Assembly (NCBI RefSeq): GCF_023499255.1
Contig: NZ_CP092183.1
Span: 1,123,501 to 1,187,500, forward strand
Source of the DNA: Couchioplanes caeruleus
GTDB taxonomy: Bacteria; Actinomycetota; Actinomycetes; Mycobacteriales; Micromonosporaceae
Direction: 5' to 3'
Length of the DNA stretch: 64,000 nt
Shown here: positions 43,108-52,107 of the stretch, in pieces
Numbering within the stretch: position 1 is the first letter of the stretch
How the letters are laid out: each line of letters begins with the position of its first letter
Notes under the pieces: generated by a model
The model's input: the letters and a program-made list of their open reading frames with translations, nothing else
Database searches by the model: none
Told to the model about the DNA's origin: nothing
Position numbers and translations under genes: made by a program

Positions 43108-44358
43108 GTGCGTCCGGTCAACCGAGTCCTTAGCGCCATCTGCGGCATTCTCGTCGCCGTAGGATCTCCCCAGGTAGCTTCGGCGGCGACCGAAGGTGAA
43201 TCGTCGACGCAATTGGTACGTCTAGGAATGAAAAGTTCGTGTTGGAGCGTCACTGGAGCGAAAGCATCCGTCGCCACCGCGGACGCCTCTACCACGCTTG
43301 CGGTAGCCGCTCAAGCAACCTCCTCGTCCCAGCTTCTCGAAGTCAGCGCTGGTACAACATCGGAGTGCACGGCACCGGTTTCGCCAGGTCACCGTTATAC
43401 AGTCGCCTCATCATATAGTTCGACGGCTTGGCTGCATCCCGTGTTGTATATCTATTCCGCTGGCACCGGTTGGAAAAACTGGTGGAGCGACGGCTACGTG
43501 TCTCCCGCCAAGAACCAGGACAGGTTCGCTCTGACGACCCCTCCGGTGCCCCCTAAGGTCACAAGCCTCGCCCTTCGATTTTTGGGACAAGGCAGCATCA
43601 AAGTTTCTCTCGAGAAGCCTACCGTTCAAGACTTAGGGAGCGTCGAGGTCATCGGTATGCCCGGTGAACTCAAGATTTCGACGTCGTTTGACACGTCCAA
43701 ACGGCTCGTCACCAACGAATACGCATACTGGAACTCGAGCCGCACGGACGCAATAAGTAGCCCGACTTGGGAGATGACGAGCGGTTCCCTATATTCTTCA
43801 TCTGGGAGTGGGTACACCGGCCCAATCAACGCCGGAAGCCCCGGACCTCAGTCGCTGAGGTACACCAACTCGGCGGTCTTTCGCTTGAATACGCGCGACT
43901 ATGGTTTTGGTGACGTCGCGGTAGGTTTCCAGCTTAACGTCGCCGACCTTACTTCTACCGCCAAGACGCCAGCGGTCGCCTGGGACGGGGTTCATATTTG
44001 GCTTCGGTACCAATCGCAATACAGTCTCTACTACGCGAGCGTGGCTCGACGCGACGGACGGGTAGTAATCAAGAAAAAGTGCCCCGGCGGACCTAGCAAC
44101 GACGGTACCTACTACGAACTCAGCAACGAGTTTGCGGGATATCCAATCGCATTGAATGATTGGACCAAGGTAGCCGCCTCAGTACGCAACAACCCCGACG
44201 GTACGGTTACAATCACCATGACGAGAAACGATGAGGCCCTACTGAGTGCTACTGACTCCGGTATCGGCTGCCCGGCTATTGTATCTCCAGGCGCCGTCGG
44301 AATCCGTGGCGACAACGCCAGGTTTAGGTTCAAAAAGTTCACGGTTGCTTCGTCATAA
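43108..44358 (+). CDS. exported two-domain lectin-like protein
   Basis: 416 aa from GTG 43108, 4 bp after AAGGGGAG. Signal peptide (RVLSAICGILVAVGSPQVAS). Residues about 45-180 form a CBM-like domain (Cys pair, CTAPVSPGHRYTVASSYSST) that matches part of the deacetylase at 52900. Residues about 200-415 form a LamG/concanavalin-like domain ending in GAVGIRGDNARFRFKKFTV that matches the protein at 52104. Thus it combines both modules. Low-GC codon use unlike its flanks. Terminator and IS3 follow. Confidence 0.75.
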   Translation: MRPVNRVLSAICGILVAVGSPQVASAATEGESSTQLVRLGMKSSCWSVTGAKASVATADASTTLAVAAQATSSSQLLEVSAGTTSECTAPVSPGHRYTVASSYSSTAWLHPVLYIYSAGTGWKNWWSDGYVSPAKNQDRFALTTPPVPPKVTSLALRFLGQGSIKVSLEKPTVQDLGSVEVIGMPGELKISTSFDTSKRLVTNEYAYWNSSRTDAISSPTWEMTSGSLYSSSGSGYTGPINAGSPGPQSLRYTNSAVFRLNTRDYGFGDVAVGFQLNVADLTSTAKTPAVAWDGVHIWLRYQSQYSLYYASVARRDGRVVIKKKCPGGPSNDGTYYELSNEFAGYPIALNDWTKVAASVRNNPDGTVTITMTRNDEALLSATDSGIGCPAIVSPGAVGIRGDNARFRFKKFTVASS

Positions 44359-44369
44359 ACATGGCGGAT

Positions 44370-44405
44370 AGTAGCGGTCGATCACGAAAGTGATCGACCG
44401 CTACT
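44370..44405 (+). terminator. strong terminator
   Basis: AGTAGCGGTCGATCAC, loop GAAA, then the perfect complement, followed by TTTGCG. A 16-bp perfect stem with a tetraloop. Confidence 0.85.
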
Positions 44406-44514
44406 TTGCGTTAAGTGAAGCATCGTTCTATGCGAGAAGCGGATGTGGGTCTGCTGCACCGATAGGTGACATCTGAGATGGCTTGCCCTGACGGCGGGCT
44501 GGAAGGATGTTGCT

Positions 44515-44823
44515 GTGCCCAAGCCCTACCCGCGAGAGTTCCGCGATGATGTTGTGCGGGTCGCTCGCGATCGTGAGCCCGGTGTGACGGTCGAGCAGAT
44601 CGCCAAGGACTTCGGGGTCCACCCGATGACGCTGTTCAAATGGCTGCGCCAGGCCGATATCGACGCCGGCGCCGAGTCTGGCGTCGGCCGCGGTGATTCC
44701 GCAGAGCTGCGCGAAGCCCGCAAGCGGATCAAGTTGCTCGAGCAGGAGAACGAAGTTCTGCGCCGGGCCGCGGCGTATCTGTCGCAGGCGAACCTGCGGG
44801 GAAAAAGCTCTACCCGCTCGTGA
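44515..44823 (+). CDS. IS3 transposase OrfA
   Basis: 102 aa. HTH_Tnp_1 N-terminus (EFRDDVVRVARDREPGVTVE, IAKDFGVHPMTLFKWLRQAD) and the leucine-zipper helix (REARKRIKLLEQENEVLRRA). A programmed frameshift to OrfB is expected. Confidence 0.95.
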   Translation: MPKPYPREFRDDVVRVARDREPGVTVEQIAKDFGVHPMTLFKWLRQADIDAGAESGVGRGDSAELREARKRIKLLEQENEVLRRAAAYLSQANLRGKSSTRS

Positions 44824-45683
44824 ACGAGCTCGCCGCCGACGGCATCCCCGTCGCGGTGACGTGCCGGGTCCTGAACATCGCTCGACAGCCCTACTACCGG
44901 TGGCTTGCCCGCCCGGTGACCGACGCCGAGCTGGCCGAGGCCTACCGGGCGGACGCATTGTTCGACGCCCACCGCGACGACCCGGAGTTCGGCTACCGGT
45001 TCCTGGCCGACGAGGCCCGCGCCGCCGGCCGCCCGATGACCGAGCGCACTGCATGGAAGATCTGCTCCGGCATGGGCTGGTGGAGCACGTTCGCCCGCAA
45101 ACGGCGACGGGGCAGGGGCGGCAGGCCAGGTCCGCCGGTCCACGACGACCTGGTCAAGCGTGACTTCACCGCAGGCGGCCCGAACCGGTTGTGGCTGGCC
45201 GACATCACCGAACACCGCACCGGCGAGGGCAAGCTCTACCTGTGCGCGATCAAGGACGTGTGGTCCAACCGGATCGTCGGCTGCTCCATCGATTCCCGGA
45301 TGAAGTCACGGCTGGCCGTCAACGCCCTGCACAACGCCGTCGCCCGTCGTGGTGACGTGGCGGGCTGCGTGCTGCACACCGATCGCGGGTCGCAGTTTCG
45401 CAGTCGTAAGTTCGTCCGGGCCCTGAACCAGCACCGGATACTCGGATCGATGGGTCGAGTCGGTGCCGCCGGCGACAACGCCGCCATGGAATCGTTCTTC
45501 GGTTTGCTGCAGAACAATGTCCTCGACCGCCGGGCCTGGAGCATCCGGCAGCAGTTACGAACCGCGATGGTGACCTGGATTGAACGGACCTACCACCGCA
45601 GGAGGCGCCAACGAGGCTTGTTCCGGTTGACCCCTATCGAGTACGAGACCATCATGACTCCACCGGCCAGTCAGGCCGCGTGA
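44820..45683 (+). CDS. IS3 transposase OrfB
   Basis: 287 aa. GTG overlaps the OrfA stop (GTGA). Integrase core with DDE residues: LWLADITEH, VLHTDRGSQF and NAAMESFFGLL. HTH_21-type region RDDPEFGYRFLADEARAAGR upstream. Intact, so the element may still be active. Confidence 0.95.
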   Translation: MNELAADGIPVAVTCRVLNIARQPYYRWLARPVTDAELAEAYRADALFDAHRDDPEFGYRFLADEARAAGRPMTERTAWKICSGMGWWSTFARKRRRGRGGRPGPPVHDDLVKRDFTAGGPNRLWLADITEHRTGEGKLYLCAIKDVWSNRIVGCSIDSRMKSRLAVNALHNAVARRGDVAGCVLHTDRGSQFRSRKFVRALNQHRILGSMGRVGAAGDNAAMESFFGLLQNNVLDRRAWSIRQQLRTAMVTWIERTYHRRRRQRGLFRLTPIEYETIMTPPASQAA

Positions 45684-45716
45684 CTTGACCTGTCACCTAT
45701 CGGTGCAGCAGACCCA

Positions 45717-46220
45717 ATGCTTTGTCAACGTATTCAGTGCTGGGATGGCGCATATCGCGAGTCAGACTCGCATGTTGCGACGGGCGTCGAGCGAGCCTCT
45801 TCGGTGTCGCCCCAACGGGGTAATCTGTACCGGCAGATCCTTTAGCTGACCATGCCTGCAATTATCCCCCGTTGCCCGATCGCTGACACCAGCCTCGACG
45901 GCGGACCATTCGTTGACTATCCGTGCGGTTGGATGCCGTGCAATCGTGGAGTAGTCGACGCGGACCGTCTCCGGCAAGACGTCTTGGAGGCTGAACATGC
46001 GGAGCCAGCGTAACTGCTAGCTCGATGGCTCGTTGTGACTACGGCCGCCTTGCTCGCCGGCGCGCAGATGGCCTCGGGCTCCATCGAGCTGGCGACGCCG
46101 TTCTGCCGAATCTGGCGCATGGCACAAGCGAGCAACGCGGCATACGGAAGGGTGTCATCGCGCCCACGGCTGCGTGCTCAAGCTCACTGATCAGGTCTTT
46201 CTCAACACTCGGAGTTGAAG
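45717..46220. other. gene-free stretch between IS3 and the polysaccharide genes
   Basis: About 500 bp without a credible gene; ORFs on the minus strand (45762-45998, 45917-46135, 46039-46233) have no family features. It probably carries the promoter of the operon starting at 46221, possibly with part of the sequence disrupted by the IS3 insertion. Confidence 0.45.
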
Positions 46221-47585
46221 TTGTCATCCGCAAACGTCCAGGAAGCTCCTTTCGGTGCGCCGCGCCAGGCAGGCGTCACCGGGTCAGCCACGACCGAGGC
46301 TGTCGAGCTTCGAACGTCGAAGCGAAACTTTCGTTACGACGTAGCAGTAGTGGGTATGGGATACGTTGGTTTACCTACTGCGCTGCAGCTCCATTCGTCC
46401 GGCAGACGGGTTCTGGGCGTGGACATCAGCACTCGACGCCTAGACGCGATCAATTCCGAAGACGTGGACCTCATCCCCCGGGATCGGGTGCGCCTCAAGG
46501 AGGCTTTGAACGACCCTTGGGCCTTTGTCATGAGTAGCGCAGCTGAAAGTATCGCGGATGCCGCCGCGATCCTAATTTGCGTGCCGACCCCTGTGAACGA
46601 GCACCTTCTGCCGGACCTAAATGCACTTGTGCTTGCATGTCAATCAGTCGTCAAGGTCGCAAGTAAATCTCAAACTTTGATCCTGACCTCGACGACATAC
46701 GTCGGCTGTACGAACGACCTCTTACTCAAGCCCCTTGCTGATCGAGGGCTCACGGTCGGCCGTGACATCTTTGTCGCCTTCGCTCCCGAGCGAATCAACC
46801 CTGGAGATAGCAAGATCCACCACAATGACGTTCCGCGGGTCGTCGGTGGGGCTACGCCTGCGTGCATGAGCAACGCTGTCGAGGTACTCGCCGACTGCTC
46901 AAAGTTGCTGCACCCGGTAAGTTCTCTAGAGGCTGCCGAGATGACCAAGTTGTTCGAGAATACGTTTCGTGCGGTGAATATCTCTCTTGCGAACGAGTTC
47001 GCCGATATCAGCGGTCACCTCGACCTGGACATTAATGAAGTCATCGACGCGGCCGCGACGAAGCCTTACGGCTTCATGCCGTTTCGTCCGGGGCCAGGTA
47101 TCGGCGGACACTGTATCCCGTGTGATCCGCACTATCTCCTCTGGCAGCTGCGCGCTGAACGCGTCACCGCTCCAATGATCGAGACCGCGATGGCGCTGGT
47201 GGCAAGTCGGCCATCGCGAGTTGTGGAACGAGCAGCCCAAGTGCTGGCGACACAGGGAAAGACCCTCGCGGGGGCGTCCGTCTTAATTGTAGGAGTTGCC
47301 TACAAGCCGGGCGTCGCTGATGTCCGCGAGTCACCCGCGCTTGAAATCTTCAGCCGTCTTCACAACAGTGGCGCAGCTGTGGCTTTCACAGACTGCATGA
47401 TCGACCGAATCGACGTTCACGGAACAATGGTTGACGTTCTCCGTGACCCACGGGAGGCGAAGTGGGACCTGGTTGTCGTGCACACGATCCATTCCGATGA
47501 GGACGTCTCGTGGTTGACCGATGATGTCCCCGTATTGGACACCACGTACCGGCTTTCACGTGAGTCGCGTCGGTACACCCTCTAA
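46221..47585 (+). CDS. UDP-glucose/UDP-HexNAc 6-dehydrogenase family
   Basis: 454 aa from TTG 46221, 6 bp after GGAG (an ORF-wide TTG at 46215 is too close). Rossmann GMGYVGLP at 45-52; central domain and the catalytic Cys298 in IGGHCIPCDP; C-terminal domain GVAYKPGVADVRESPAL. The HCIP-x-DPH pattern resembles WecC/WbpA-type enzymes that oxidise UDP-HexNAc to the uronic acid, while UDP-glucose cannot be excluded. NAD-dependent, cytoplasmic. It supplies the activated uronic-acid sugar for the synthase downstream. Confidence 0.9.
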   Translation: MSSANVQEAPFGAPRQAGVTGSATTEAVELRTSKRNFRYDVAVVGMGYVGLPTALQLHSSGRRVLGVDISTRRLDAINSEDVDLIPRDRVRLKEALNDPWAFVMSSAAESIADAAAILICVPTPVNEHLLPDLNALVLACQSVVKVASKSQTLILTSTTYVGCTNDLLLKPLADRGLTVGRDIFVAFAPERINPGDSKIHHNDVPRVVGGATPACMSNAVEVLADCSKLLHPVSSLEAAEMTKLFENTFRAVNISLANEFADISGHLDLDINEVIDAAATKPYGFMPFRPGPGIGGHCIPCDPHYLLWQLRAERVTAPMIETAMALVASRPSRVVERAAQVLATQGKTLAGASVLIVGVAYKPGVADVRESPALEIFSRLHNSGAAVAFTDCMIDRIDVHGTMVDVLRDPREAKWDLVVVHTIHSDEDVSWLTDDVPVLDTTYRLSRESRRYTL

Positions 47586-47626
47586 GCGTTAGCTGACAGA
47601 TTAGCTACGAAGCAGAGGTGTGGGAG

Positions 47627-49567
47627 ATGATTCAAATCGGCTATCGCGCCGTGTTGGCGTCCTTGACTTCCGTGGTACTACTGACGGCGACCGGATGCGA
47701 TCAATCCTCGCCGCCCGATCTGGCGACGGCGGTGCGGAAGCCGGCGGCAAGCAAGGCGAACCAAGTTTCGCCAGCGTTGCCATCTGGGCGCGAAAGCATT
47801 TACTCACTCGTAAACGTGGGTAGCATCGAGGACGCCGATGCATTACTGCGTAACGTCTGGAAGGTACCTCGCTTTAAGGATTTGAAGCTACCGAACGGTC
47901 CCGCCTGGACGGAAGATCCTTACGGCGAGAAGTACTGGCGATTCTATTTTTACTCCTTACGTCCTACTGCCTGCCTACTTTGGGCCTACTTCACGACTGG
48001 CCGCACCGCCTATCTTGACAAGCTTATCGAGATTCTCCGCAGTTACGTAGCGTATGATTCCGAGGACCACAAGCCCGATCGCGATGGCATGGACGACCCT
48101 CACGCCATGGCATTTCGCGCAATGGTTCTCGTCAACACCTTCTGGAAGCTCAAACGCTCGGGCGTTCTGCCCGAAGACCTCGAGAAAAAAATGCTGAGGT
48201 CTGTTGAGCGGATCGCCATAGAGCTTAAGTCGCCTACCAACTTCCAGGGAGGCTACAACCACGGGTTTACCGAAGCGCTGGCATTACTGTTGATCAGCGT
48301 CAACTTCCCGGATTCCCGTAGTTCTGCTGAGTACGGAAGTCTCGCTCGTGGACGCATCGAAGACCTAATCCGCTACGCTATCGACCCAGATGGTGTCGAA
48401 AACGAGAAGTCGCCTTTCTACCACTTTTACGTCTTCGACTTCATGGTGCAGACTGAGCAGTGGGCGAAGGCGAACCGCGTCGATTTGCCAAAGGATTTCA
48501 GCTCGAGACTTCGCCAGATGATCCGCTACTCGACCGAGGTGATCTGGCCCGACGGAAGCCTGCCCTTGCTGGGCTCTTCTGTGGAGGCCAGGCCGGCCGG
48601 ATCACGCACACTCTACGAGCAGCTAATAAAGCGCTTTCCGGACTTCGCCTTCGCCGTCACGGCCGGTCAGATTGGGACAGCGCCGACCGAAACCGCGACA
48701 CTATTCCCTGCTTCCGGCCAAGCGATCCTACGTAGTCCCGCCACATCGGCAAAACCGTACAGCGACAATAGCCAAATTCTTATGGACGTGGGTCCGCCGA
48801 CGTCGCCTCACGCCCATGACGAGCCGTTGGCGATTTTGTATTACTCGCACGGACGAGAACTGCTGGTCGACTCCGGGCTAGATACGTACTCTTCAGGAGA
48901 AGCTTACAACTACTTTCACGGAATCACTGCTCATAATACGGTGACGGCCGACAGGCCGACGAAAAGCGGCGGTTGGGTGAAAGCGGGTCTGACGGTCGCG
49001 AAGGATGGCTGGTCGTACCAGTCGGGCGTCGCGTCGGTTTATCAAGGTGTAACACATCGTCGGTCCGTCTTGCTGCTTGATCGAGACATCGTACTTGTCT
49101 TCGATGACCTTGTTGGCCACCAAGCCCGGAACTACGAACAACTGTGGCATCTGTTTCCGGGTGCACGGGTGCTTGAAAACCCGGTCAAAACGCGAGTGCT
49201 TGACGAATACGACAATCCGGCGTTAACCGTCCAGCAGTCCGATGTCGGGCGGACTGCTGGAGTTCGTCGGTACCGAGGGGAAATGTCACCCATGCAGGGG
49301 TGGTACTCGGCCGAGTACGGGAAGGCCGAGCCGAATAATGTCGTCGGCTTCAGCCGGCATGGGCGTCATGTGCAGTTCGTGACCGTCCTGACGTCTGGCC
49401 GCTACGCCAGCGCTGACACAGTAGTCCGATCTATAACGACGCCTACCGGAGTCCAAGCCACCTTATGCGTGAACAAGGTCGCAGCGACGGCTGTCATCGA
49501 AAACCAGGCCCGCACCGGCGAGCGTGTGTCGGTCGCCAGAAGTGGGGTCTGCGGCGATGGTAACTAG
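47627..49567 (+). CDS. heparinase II/III-like polysaccharide lyase, lipoprotein
   Basis: 646 aa (ATG 47627; GTG 47618 also possible). Signal helix with a Cys in a lipobox-like context (TATGCDQSS), so membrane-anchored outside. Residues about 90-310 are the alpha-barrel lyase domain (YGEKYWRFYFYSLRPTAC, GGYNHGFTEALALLL), and about 360-640 the heparinase II/III beta-sandwich (SPHAHDEPLAILYYSHGREL, NYFHGITAHNTVTADRPTKS). Members cleave uronic-acid-containing glycans by beta-elimination. Ends 10 bp inside the synthase gene. Confidence 0.85.
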   Translation: MIQIGYRAVLASLTSVVLLTATGCDQSSPPDLATAVRKPAASKANQVSPALPSGRESIYSLVNVGSIEDADALLRNVWKVPRFKDLKLPNGPAWTEDPYGEKYWRFYFYSLRPTACLLWAYFTTGRTAYLDKLIEILRSYVAYDSEDHKPDRDGMDDPHAMAFRAMVLVNTFWKLKRSGVLPEDLEKKMLRSVERIAIELKSPTNFQGGYNHGFTEALALLLISVNFPDSRSSAEYGSLARGRIEDLIRYAIDPDGVENEKSPFYHFYVFDFMVQTEQWAKANRVDLPKDFSSRLRQMIRYSTEVIWPDGSLPLLGSSVEARPAGSRTLYEQLIKRFPDFAFAVTAGQIGTAPTETATLFPASGQAILRSPATSAKPYSDNSQILMDVGPPTSPHAHDEPLAILYYSHGRELLVDSGLDTYSSGEAYNYFHGITAHNTVTADRPTKSGGWVKAGLTVAKDGWSYQSGVASVYQGVTHRRSVLLLDRDIVLVFDDLVGHQARNYEQLWHLFPGARVLENPVKTRVLDEYDNPALTVQQSDVGRTAGVRRYRGEMSPMQGWYSAEYGKAEPNNVVGFSRHGRHVQFVTVLTSGRYASADTVVRSITTPTGVQATLCVNKVAATAVIENQARTGERVSVARSGVCGDGN

Positions 49568-50996
49568 AACCGGTCACGCGCCTCAACAGAACCGAGGCCT
49601 GGAAGACAGCTCCACCGTCCCTCTGCCGCAGATTCCTACACGGCGGAGTACGCCGATTCCGGCTGAATCGAAGCTGCACTCTGTGCGCAGAATGGTGGCG
49701 CTTCTGGCTCTTCTTCCCTTGACAGTTATTCTCGCCGTTAAGGCGGCGAGTCTAGGAAGTCAAGTTCTCGTCAATGTCTATGGCATTGGTGTCCTCAGCG
49801 GGACCATCGTGCTGATGTATATTTCGTTCGGCAACTATAGGGATCCGTCCCTGGACGCCAATGAGCTTCGCGAGAAGCCGCTTGTCACTTGCCTCTTGGC
49901 GGTCAAAGACGATATCGATGTAATCGAGCAAACTGTCAGATCGCTACTTGCCCAAACCTACGGCAACTGCGAAGTGATCGTCGCTGACGATATGTCAACA
50001 GACGGTACCCGGGAATTGCTGGGCAAGCTCTCTTTGACTCTGCCGTTCAGGTTTATCGCACTTGACAAGAATGTCGGGAAGAAGCGGGCCCTTGTTGCGG
50101 CTGCGGCCGAGGCTAGAGGGTCCTACTTCGTCTTCACAGACTCCGACTGCATCCTTGAAAGCGATGCGGTCGAGAGATGCATGCTTGCTTTCCAAGCTCA
50201 TCCCGGGATCGGCGCCATTAGTGGACACGCGCGGGCATTGAACCGCGACAAAAACTTGCTCACCAAAGTCCAAGACGTTTGGTACGACGGTCAATTCAAC
50301 GTCTCAAAGGCCGCTGAGTCAGTACTTCGCTCCGTTACTTGCGTGTCAGGTCCACTAGCCGCCTTCCGCCGTGAGGCCATCTACAATTACCTGCCGGCCT
50401 GGGCGGGAGACAGTTTCCTTGGACGCGAGTTCCGGTTCGCCACCGACCGGCAACTGACCGGCTATGTGTTAGGTCAGTACTGGATCGGGCGCAAGTTGAA
50501 GCGCCAATATGCACGCTCCCCGTTCGTGGTCGATGTCGACTACCCAGAGCGAAAGTGGGGCGTAGCCTATGTGCGCTCAGCGAAGGCATGGACTAACGTG
50601 CCTGAAACTTTCCGCAGCGTGATCAAGCAGCAGGTTCGCTGGAAGAAGAGCTTCTTCCGAAATCTCTTCTTTACCGGGAGCTTCTACTGGCGTCGAGGAA
50701 TCGTAGCGGCTGCCTTGTTCTACAGTCATGCACTTTGGGTTCTCGTGGCGCCCGTACTGGCCTTCAGGCATCTTCTGTGGCTGCCGCTACACGGCCAAGT
50801 TCTCCTGACCGGGCTGTACCTCGGAGGTGTACTTCTGAAGGGCTCTATTTGGGGACTCGCGTATAGGGCACAGAACAAGGGCGACGGCCGATGGGTTTAT
50901 CGGCCTTTGATGAGTGCCTTTTCTGCCGTGATTCTTTCTTGGTTGCTGGTCTACTCGCTGTTGACCCTACGAAAGAGTGTTTGGGCTCGAGGATGA
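49557..50996 (+). CDS. GT2 synthase, hyaluronan/chitin synthase-like
   Basis: 479 aa from ATG 49557, overlapping the lyase gene by 11 bp. Two N-terminal TM helices (about 45-90). GT-A domain: VADDMSTDGTR (DD at 144-145), DSD at 195-197, FATDRQLTG, and the processive signature QQVRW at 358-362. At least four further TM helices follow. The topology matches HAS/NodC/BcsA-type processive synthases that both polymerise and export a polysaccharide. Which sugar is used is not readable. Its stop overlaps the small ORF start (ATGA). Confidence 0.9.
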   Translation: MVTRTGHAPQQNRGLEDSSTVPLPQIPTRRSTPIPAESKLHSVRRMVALLALLPLTVILAVKAASLGSQVLVNVYGIGVLSGTIVLMYISFGNYRDPSLDANELREKPLVTCLLAVKDDIDVIEQTVRSLLAQTYGNCEVIVADDMSTDGTRELLGKLSLTLPFRFIALDKNVGKKRALVAAAAEARGSYFVFTDSDCILESDAVERCMLAFQAHPGIGAISGHARALNRDKNLLTKVQDVWYDGQFNVSKAAESVLRSVTCVSGPLAAFRREAIYNYLPAWAGDSFLGREFRFATDRQLTGYVLGQYWIGRKLKRQYARSPFVVDVDYPERKWGVAYVRSAKAWTNVPETFRSVIKQQVRWKKSFFRNLFFTGSFYWRRGIVAAALFYSHALWVLVAPVLAFRHLLWLPLHGQVLLTGLYLGGVLLKGSIWGLAYRAQNKGDGRWVYRPLMSAFSAVILSWLLVYSLLTLRKSVWARG

Positions 50997-51106
50997 AAAA
51001 ACGAGGAATCCCCGGCCGCCCCGTACAGGCGCTTGCGGCCGCCGTTGTGGTGATGCTTTACCTACTAGTCGTCACGCGTGGCCAGCCGATGGACTGGTTG
51101 CCGTGA
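50993..51106 (+). CDS. 37-aa one-TM peptide in the synthase operon
   Basis: MKKRGIPGRPVQALAAAVVV, then MLYLLVVTRGQPMDWLP: a basic head, one TM helix and a short tail. ATG overlaps the synthase stop (ATGA) and its own stop overlaps the next gene's GTG (GTGA). Coupling on both sides argues for a real gene. Small membrane partners of synthases (BcsF-, PgaD-like) are known, but this one has no recognisable homology. Confidence 0.65.
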   Translation: MKKRGIPGRPVQALAAAVVVMLYLLVVTRGQPMDWLP

Positions 51107-52107
51107 GTCGAGGCTCCGTCGGTGTATCTTGGCTCGTTCGTGCCGGAACGGCAGCCGTTACGGCCGCTGTTCTTGCACTGCCAACCTTGACTTATATCTA
51201 TGTTAAGCAGCGAGTACAGTTGGGCGCACAAGGTTCGCCACCGCATGTCGGGACGCTGTCATTCGACGAGGCCCGACGGTATACGAATGCGACTGGGGAC
51301 GGCGATTCGTTCATCGTTCTTGGCTATCATGACCTAGTATCGGGCGGCCTAGATTCGTCAGCGACATCCACGCGGAGGGTGTCTGTAAGCGCCGCCACCT
51401 TCGTTGAGCATCTCAGGATGCTCCGGTTGGCGGGTTACACCTCGGTATCTGCAGAACAGGCGATGTCCCACATGACCGACGGAACGGCTTTGCCGAGCCG
51501 CGCGGTGTTGATCGTATTTGATGGCGCCCGTCCGCGAGATTGGACCTATGCCGATCCCATCCTGAAGGCATATGGTTTTAAGGCGGTTCTCTGCATCGAG
51601 CCCGACACAATCCGCAAGAAGCGCGGCGTAACTCTCTCATGGTTGGCGTTGCGAACCATGGTGAAGAGCGGGCGGTGGTCTATCGGCATTTCCGGTAGCC
51701 AGGACGATGTATTGTCCGGCCCTGATGGTGAAGTGGGAAATGCTTTGGTCACAGCTCAGTGGCTGCCGGCGGGGCGATACGAAAGTGATCGAGAGTTTGA
51801 GTCGCGTATTCGGGAGGGCCTTGAGGCGGATCGCAGGAAGGTCGTCGATGAGGGCCTTCCCGATCCGAGGATCTTCTCCTATCCTTTCCAGGCGGGTTAC
51901 CCACTCGGGCCTCTGACGTCGCGACTCGCAGTCGCCAATCGAGCTGTTAGCTCTGTCTTCCTCGGGAGCATACTGACCGTGTCGCCCGATGAGGCGGTGG
52001 ACGACTCATGGACTTCCAGGCGCATCCTTCCTCGGCTTGAGGTATATGAAAGTACGTCGGCCGAGATATTGTTCGCTAGGCTGCGAGACGCGGCTGGCAT
52101 TCGATGA
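51103..52107 (+). CDS. polysaccharide deacetylase-like pseudoenzyme
   Basis: 334 aa from GTG 51103. N-terminal TM anchor (AAVTAAVLALPTLTYIYV). The NodB-type fold is recognisable (FIVLGYHDLV, TFVEHLRMLRLAGYTSVSAE, FSYPFQAGYP), as in PgaB. But the metal site is lost: the FDDG motif reads FDGA (Asp140-Gly141), and the HxxxH motif region reads GISGSQ (195-200) with no His. So it probably binds the polymer or acts in export rather than catalysis. Coupled to the small peptide and to the next gene (ATGA). Confidence 0.8.
   Translation: MSRGSVGVSWLVRAGTAAVTAAVLALPTLTYIYVKQRVQLGAQGSPPHVGTLSFDEARRYTNATGDGDSFIVLGYHDLVSGGLDSSATSTRRVSVSAATFVEHLRMLRLAGYTSVSAEQAMSHMTDGTALPSRAVLIVFDGARPRDWTYADPILKAYGFKAVLCIEPDTIRKKRGVTLSWLALRTMVKSGRWSIGISGSQDDVLSGPDGEVGNALVTAQWLPAGRYESDREFESRIREGLEADRRKVVDEGLPDPRIFSYPFQAGYPLGPLTSRLAVANRAVSSVFLGSILTVSPDEAVDDSWTSRRILPRLEVYESTSAEILFARLRDAAGIR

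Larger units (their letters stand above)
44446..45716. mobile_element. complete IS3 family element
   Basis: 1271 bp bounded by perfect 26-bp inverted repeats (left 44446-44471, starting TGGGTCTGCTGCACC; right 45691-45716). ATG directly flanks both ends (44443-44445 and 45717-45719), a 3-bp target duplication typical of IS3. Carries orfA and orfB on the plus strand. Confidence 0.95.

Noticed and set aside
45762..46233. Small minus-strand ORFs right of IS3
   Set aside because: No ribosome-binding sites or similarity to each other; considered intergenic sequence.
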